Part shown: one piece after another, positions 58,727 through 64,000 of the stretch
Numbering within the stretch: the stretch's first letter is position 1
Layout of the letters: every line of letters starts with the position of its first letter
Assembly: GCA_025642065.1 (NCBI GenBank)
Contig: JAODUP010000273.1
Span: 16,001-80,000, forward strand
DNA: 64,000 bases
From: Paralvinella palmiformis
Lineage: Eukaryota > Annelida > Polychaeta > Terebellida > Alvinellidae
Direction: 5' to 3'
The notes under the pieces: model-generated
The model's input: the letters and a program-made list of their open reading frames with translations, nothing else
What the model was told of the DNA's origin: nothing
The model's database searches: none
Program-made: the position numbers and the translations under genes

Positions 58727-59021
58727 TGTGTGTGTGTGTGTGTGTGTAAATGTGTGTGTGTGTGTGTGTGTGTGCATGAGTGTGTGCGTGCATGCGTTGT
58801 GTGTGGATTGTATGTGTGCGTGTGTGGCGTGCGTGCGAGCGAGTATGTATGTGTATGTATGTATGCGTGTGTGCGTGCGTGCGTGCTTCGTGTATGTATG
58901 CGTCAGTGTGCGCGTGTGTGTCTGTATGGATGTATGGATGTGTGTCTCTATGCGTGCGTTTCTGTACGTGTGCGGTTCTGTAGGCGTGTGTGCGTGCCTG
59001 CGTGCGTGTGTGTGTGTGCAT
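58727..59021. repeat. Imperfect (TG)n / (GTGC)n / (GTAT)n array
   Basis: TG repeats with many C and A substitutions over about 295 bp. Multiple overlapping frames on both strands are artefacts. Confidence 0.95.
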
Positions 59022-59043
59022 GGAGATACATATATAGTGATAC

Positions 59044-59690
59044 GTCACACCCACAGGGAAGTGGCTAAATGCAAGCTACGTACAAAACCGTAAGCATGTA
59101 CGGTTTGAGTAAATCATAGTATTTACTCGGGGTTGAGGCGATATTTCTTTCTGGTCTAGGAATAATCTATTGTACAGTATTGCTGCTTTATTTTTTAGCT
59201 TAGTCACTTTGCTGCTTACATATATAGGTAGTGTACACGACACAACGTTGTCAGGTGCCAAACTGAAAGTGTTATGTTGTTTAGCGCGCCGAGAGCTCAT
59301 ACAAGGGATACCTTATCACCCTGATCAGACAACAACTTGGCGACGCCGAACCTATCGGACCTCTGTCTGTACGGTTGATATAGGTAGAATGGAGCCGAGA
59401 TCTGCATCTGTGGTATCGAAATGTTTTTTATGTATATGTTACCTTTGAGCCACAGCAAATTACTATTGACTGTAACTTGTTGTGTCAAAGTATTTCTCTT
59501 GTATATATTTTAACCTAGTATTGAACACCGTGTACGTGTTGTAAACTTCGATCTGTGGTGTCAAATGGTACTTTTCCGTTGTGCGTAGCCTATGTACAAC
59601 CGCTTCCCTGTTGGCGTGACATAATTATTTGTCAGGTACAAAAAGCGGATTACCACAGGTTGATGAGTAGCCCAAACTATGTATTGGTTT
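59044..59690 (-). mobile_element. MITE-like dispersed repeat, copy 3 with visible inverted ends
   Basis: The minus strand from 59,690 to about 59,100 follows MITE copy 2 (39,615-40,290). The outer plus-strand end GTCACACCCACAGGGAAGTGG (59,044) is the inverted counterpart of CCGCTTCCCTGTTGGCGTGAC (59,600-59,620), and the match continues about 50 bp inward (ACGTACAAAACCGTAAGC). Copy A of the large duplication lacks this element. Confidence 0.75.
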
Positions 59691-59752
59691 AATTATGTAC
59701 CGATTAATGCAGGTATAGGTTTTAAAGAATGTATAGGTTTTGGTGTTCTGAT

Positions 59753-61019
<1,267 letters not shown>

Positions 61020-62300
61020 ATTCCCTGGAGTATTACATGGATCACGTTTCTTCCTATCGTGTTTCCCTCTATAACACTGGTTTAATGACCATGGACTACT
61101 ATTTGGATGCACTTTTCTAAATCACGATATTTAACAATAAAATCAACGGGATTATGTAATTCCTCATAGTTATATATGTACTTATTGTATAAGATAGAGA
61201 TATGTCGTCTTAAATATCAATTTAGAGATGACCAATTGGGAAATAAATTAAAATTAACGCGAAATGACATACTGAGTAGAATTTGCTGAAGAAAGCATTG
61301 TATTTGGAGTCTCGTTTAACAAACTGAAATAACTGAAGGAAACTTTACATTCAATCAGGTATGACAAAAAGAGCACCATAGTCGTATATTAAAGATGATC
61401 CATTCAACATGAGAAACATTTGTTAAAGGACATAAGATATTAATTCGTTTGTGAAAATTAACTAATTTTCCAGGATGCGTGACTTTGGTTTTAGTTGGTA
61501 TATTAAGCACTGTTTCACTTCGAAATATATATGGTGGTTTCCTAGAATGTATCATATTCTTTGAGAGGTTTTAGAATATCACAATTATGTAGCAATATTT
61601 TTAACAGACGAAGCATGGGTAGTTTCCTAATACTAAAACACAACACTACCTTATTCAAACAATCTTCGTATTGGTGTTCTAAAACTTGTATGAATCTTTA
61701 AATATTAAACCAAACAAAAGTCACGTGGTGTAGCCGTATTATTAACGTATAGATTATTGATCATCATTCGTACTAACGTTGGACCTGATATACGAACTGA
61801 TTTTAAATAAACACGATATATGATATCGGAGTGGATATATTACATTTTGAACTGGCTTTAAATATGGAAAGAGCGCTTTATAAGTTTGGTACAGTGGTAA
61901 TTAATAACGTACCTGTATCGAGGTTCTTAAAAATTGAAGCAGTCACTAACTGAGTTATGATCTTTGTCGTGAATCCAATCACGATTTTGTAATTAATTAC
62001 CTTTTGGTCGGTGCACAAAGCGTCACACTTTAGAACGCCCACCTGTTAACTGTTAGTGATTCGTTTATTAACTAGATACATGTCGTATGGTGGATAGTAA
62101 TTGCCCGAGAATTAAACAAATTCTATTTATATTTCAGATGTAAACTCATCTCGTTTGACAAACACTCCATTCAATTTTATTCTTCACCTCCACAAGAAAT
62201 TATATTGTGTTGGAGTAAAAGGCTGAAACTACTGACCCTTTTAACGAATTTCTCATTACGACATCTACAAATACACCATTTGTTTATTTCACTCCATCAT
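61020..62300 (+). repeat. Segmental duplication block 3, copy B
   Basis: Partner of 6,625-8,400 (landmarks listed there). Lacks the (TA)n arrays of copy A. Confidence 0.8.
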
Positions 62301-62507
62301 CAAGATATCATATTTGTAATTAGTTTTTAAACTAATAAAATCTATAAACTTGAAATAATAACCTACAATATTATAATAGAAGTACATTCAAAAGAATGGA
62401 ATAGACAAAACAATTTAAAATAGTTTATGCTGATTTGCATAAAGTGTAATATACTTTAAAAGGTGTACTCTTTCTGAATGTAATGATTAAAATAACTAAC
62501 AGTAACA

Positions 62508-62690
62508 TACATCATTGCATATATATATTTTTATTAGCATTCAACTTATCTTCTAAACACCATATTGTGTTCTTGAATAAACTCTTTATAATACAAATAC
62601 AACATTCCAGTTGGAAGCCTTTATTTTTAAAGTTGCTGTATCGTGTCCTTATCATAGAATGTATTCGTGATATTTCGCTCACTAAACTGT
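62508..62690 (+). repeat. Segmental duplication block 4, copy B
   Basis: Partner of 9,440-9,590. In copy A the stretch before it is enlarged by the insertion with the Tigger-like fragment. Confidence 0.6.
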
Positions 62691-62959
62691 TTTAAAATGG
62701 CTTAAAAATGACTGGAAAAGAAATTTCATATTTCGAATTAAATATAACGTAAGAAACAATTTTGTATTCCCTATCAGATGCACTACGACACTCAAAACAA
62801 TTCTGACCACCAACTATCATATTTCCATTAAGAGGTTCCCTAAATCCTTCAACTTGCACCAGTCATTGCTAGTTTGTACTACACCCGTTAGGGATTATTG
62901 TGTGATGTCATCTTTGCCAAACATCGCTTAGTACTACAGCTTTATTTACAAGCGTCTTG

Positions 62960-63350
62960 ACCATCTGACAGACAAATTGTCATATTCAGGCGGAAGTTTT
63001 GACACTCTCAGTGAAGTCAAGCCATACAACTTTGAGCCACTCACGAAAAAGGGTCACAGACAGTATTAATTGTGAGGAATTAGCTGCAGCAAGTGCAGAC
63101 GTGCATCTAGAGCAACCACCTGTACCGTCGTCTCCCGGCCCCGGTCCACAACAACAGTTGAATGGGAGTGTATTTGTTGGTGTTGGTATAAGCTTAATTG
63201 ATAAGTCAACACACTGGGCCCGAATACGAGTATTTACCTCTTCCCATCGCATAACGTCATTTAAAATAACGTGATGTTTGTCGAGATGGATGCATAGGGC
63301 TCTCCCATATGTGGCCTATACAGGAATGTGCCGCCCTCGGTGAAACACCT
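62960..63350 (+). pseudogene. Possible P2RX7-C-like remnant
   Basis: A local island of higher GC. In three plus-strand frames, in order, it reads SFDTLSEVKPYNFEPL (62,994-63,041), then EELAAASADVHLEQPPVPSS (about 63,077-63,138), then VEWECICWCWYK (63,158-63,193), and perhaps CLSRWMHRALPYVAY near 63,278-63,322. This order recalls the cytoplasmic P2X7-like C-terminal domain found in many invertebrate proteins: a PYxFEP motif, a variable acidic/Pro region, a Cys-rich WCxCGxC motif, then a CLxRWVL-type stretch. Frames change between blocks and several conserved residues are missing, so it is at best a decayed remnant. Chance cannot be excluded. A 91-codon open frame (62,999-63,274) covers only one of the blocks. 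Confidence 0.3.
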
Positions 63351-63359
63351 ACTAGACTA

Positions 63360-64000
63360 GTTTAACAGTTTAGAAGTGTCTACAATACACAGCATTAAGA
63401 AGCCTTGAGTAAACCTAAGTAAATTAAACAAAATTCTGGGAATAAGTGCAATTTTACTTTATTCACGAATACGTGAACTGGTTAATGTCCAATAGTTTAC
63501 TCCCAAGATTACCCTATTGTCCCTCATATCTACCCGGGTTTTTTATTCAGTTTCTCCACCAAACTACTGATTCATTTGGGCTTAGCATTACCCAGTTTGT
63601 CGAATATGGCTGGAATGGCATCTTCTGTCAGCCTGACACTCTTTATTTCATATCCAACTGATCGCTCCATAGACGGCGAAATAACGAATATATGTTCCAC
63701 TATGTGGTAAGTTGACTTCCACTGCACTCTGTTCGTGTTTCGCAATCAATCGGGAAAACGAGTCTTGTTTTGGATGAATTAATGCATACTCCATCCACTG
63801 GAAGATCCATTTACACAATTATATGCCTAATTTGGGAAACCTTTTCCTGTGACATTTAAGTTCGAATAATGGCAGTACACTGTTGATAAGGTTTTTCTTT
63901 TCTCCAAAATTGTAGGCTATAAGTAACTTTCCAAGTTTTTAAAATAATTTTTGTTAACATTTTCTAATAAACCGTAATTAAACTATATATAGTTACATAA
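63360..64000. other. Stretch without an assignable gene at the window end
   Basis: A 71-codon frame (63,446-63,661) is not recognised. No repeats or motifs are visible. Confidence 0.45.

Noticed and set aside
58719..59093. Overlapping 110-120-codon frames on both strands
   Set aside because: Produced by an imperfect TG repeat.

Overview
The window looks like nuclear DNA from an AT-rich metazoan genome, most plausibly a marine invertebrate. The evidence is the very high load of (TA)n, (CA)n/(TG)n and (AAT)n microsatellites, several groups of decayed non-LTR retrotransposons, tRNA-headed SINEs with a GCGCTATATAAA-type tail, and DNA transposons of the Harbinger and pogo/Tigger groups. A lophotrochozoan such as a mollusc would fit, but the sequence does not settle the species. 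There are no operons, rRNA genes, CRISPR arrays, or intact host genes I can defend. Every recognisable coding stretch is a broken transposon gene, apart from one weak possible P2RX7-C-like remnant.

Layout. 0.7-9.6 kb is an AT-rich segment that reappears, collinear and in direct orientation, at 49.1-62.7 kb (an old segmental duplication). Within it lie a LINE remnant (3.2-4.8 kb, minus) and a Tigger/jerky-like transposase scrap (8.8-9.15 kb, minus). 10.15-10.7 kb is copy 1 of a ~0.6-0.7 kb inverted-repeat (MITE-like) family. 14.1-15.0 kb is a pogo-type transposase pseudogene. 16.5-16.9 kb is a LINE 3' scrap. 17.1-21.5 kb is a ~2 kb non-coding unit present twice in tandem. 22.1-23.5 kb carries two SINEs. 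25.9-31.9 kb holds three minus-strand LINE remnants. 32.26-35.69 kb is a PIF/Harbinger transposon with convergent transposase and accessory genes between GC-rich subterminal repeat arrays. 37.0-38.3 kb and 42.7-45.5 kb are plus-strand LINE remnants of one family. 39.1-41.2 kb is a locally duplicated patch of SINE tail, (TG)n and MITE. 46.5-48.2 kb is a minus-strand LINE. 48.26-48.46 kb is the best SINE. 54.39-57.11 kb is a ~2.7 kb element with ~350-bp terminal inverted repeats enclosing one pseudogene of a widespread but poorly characterised protein family. Because it sits inside the duplicated segment, the other copy (near 6.35 kb) provides an approximate empty site. 59.04-59.69 kb is another MITE copy. 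62.96-63.35 kb has a weak P2RX7-C-like remnant.

The most interesting item is the 54.39-57.11 kb long-TIR element, because it suggests that the protein family inside it is transposon-borne. The other main result is the large collinear paralogy, which lets insertions be polarised inside the window. All similarity statements are by eye. No alignment or database search was run, and no identity percentages are claimed.
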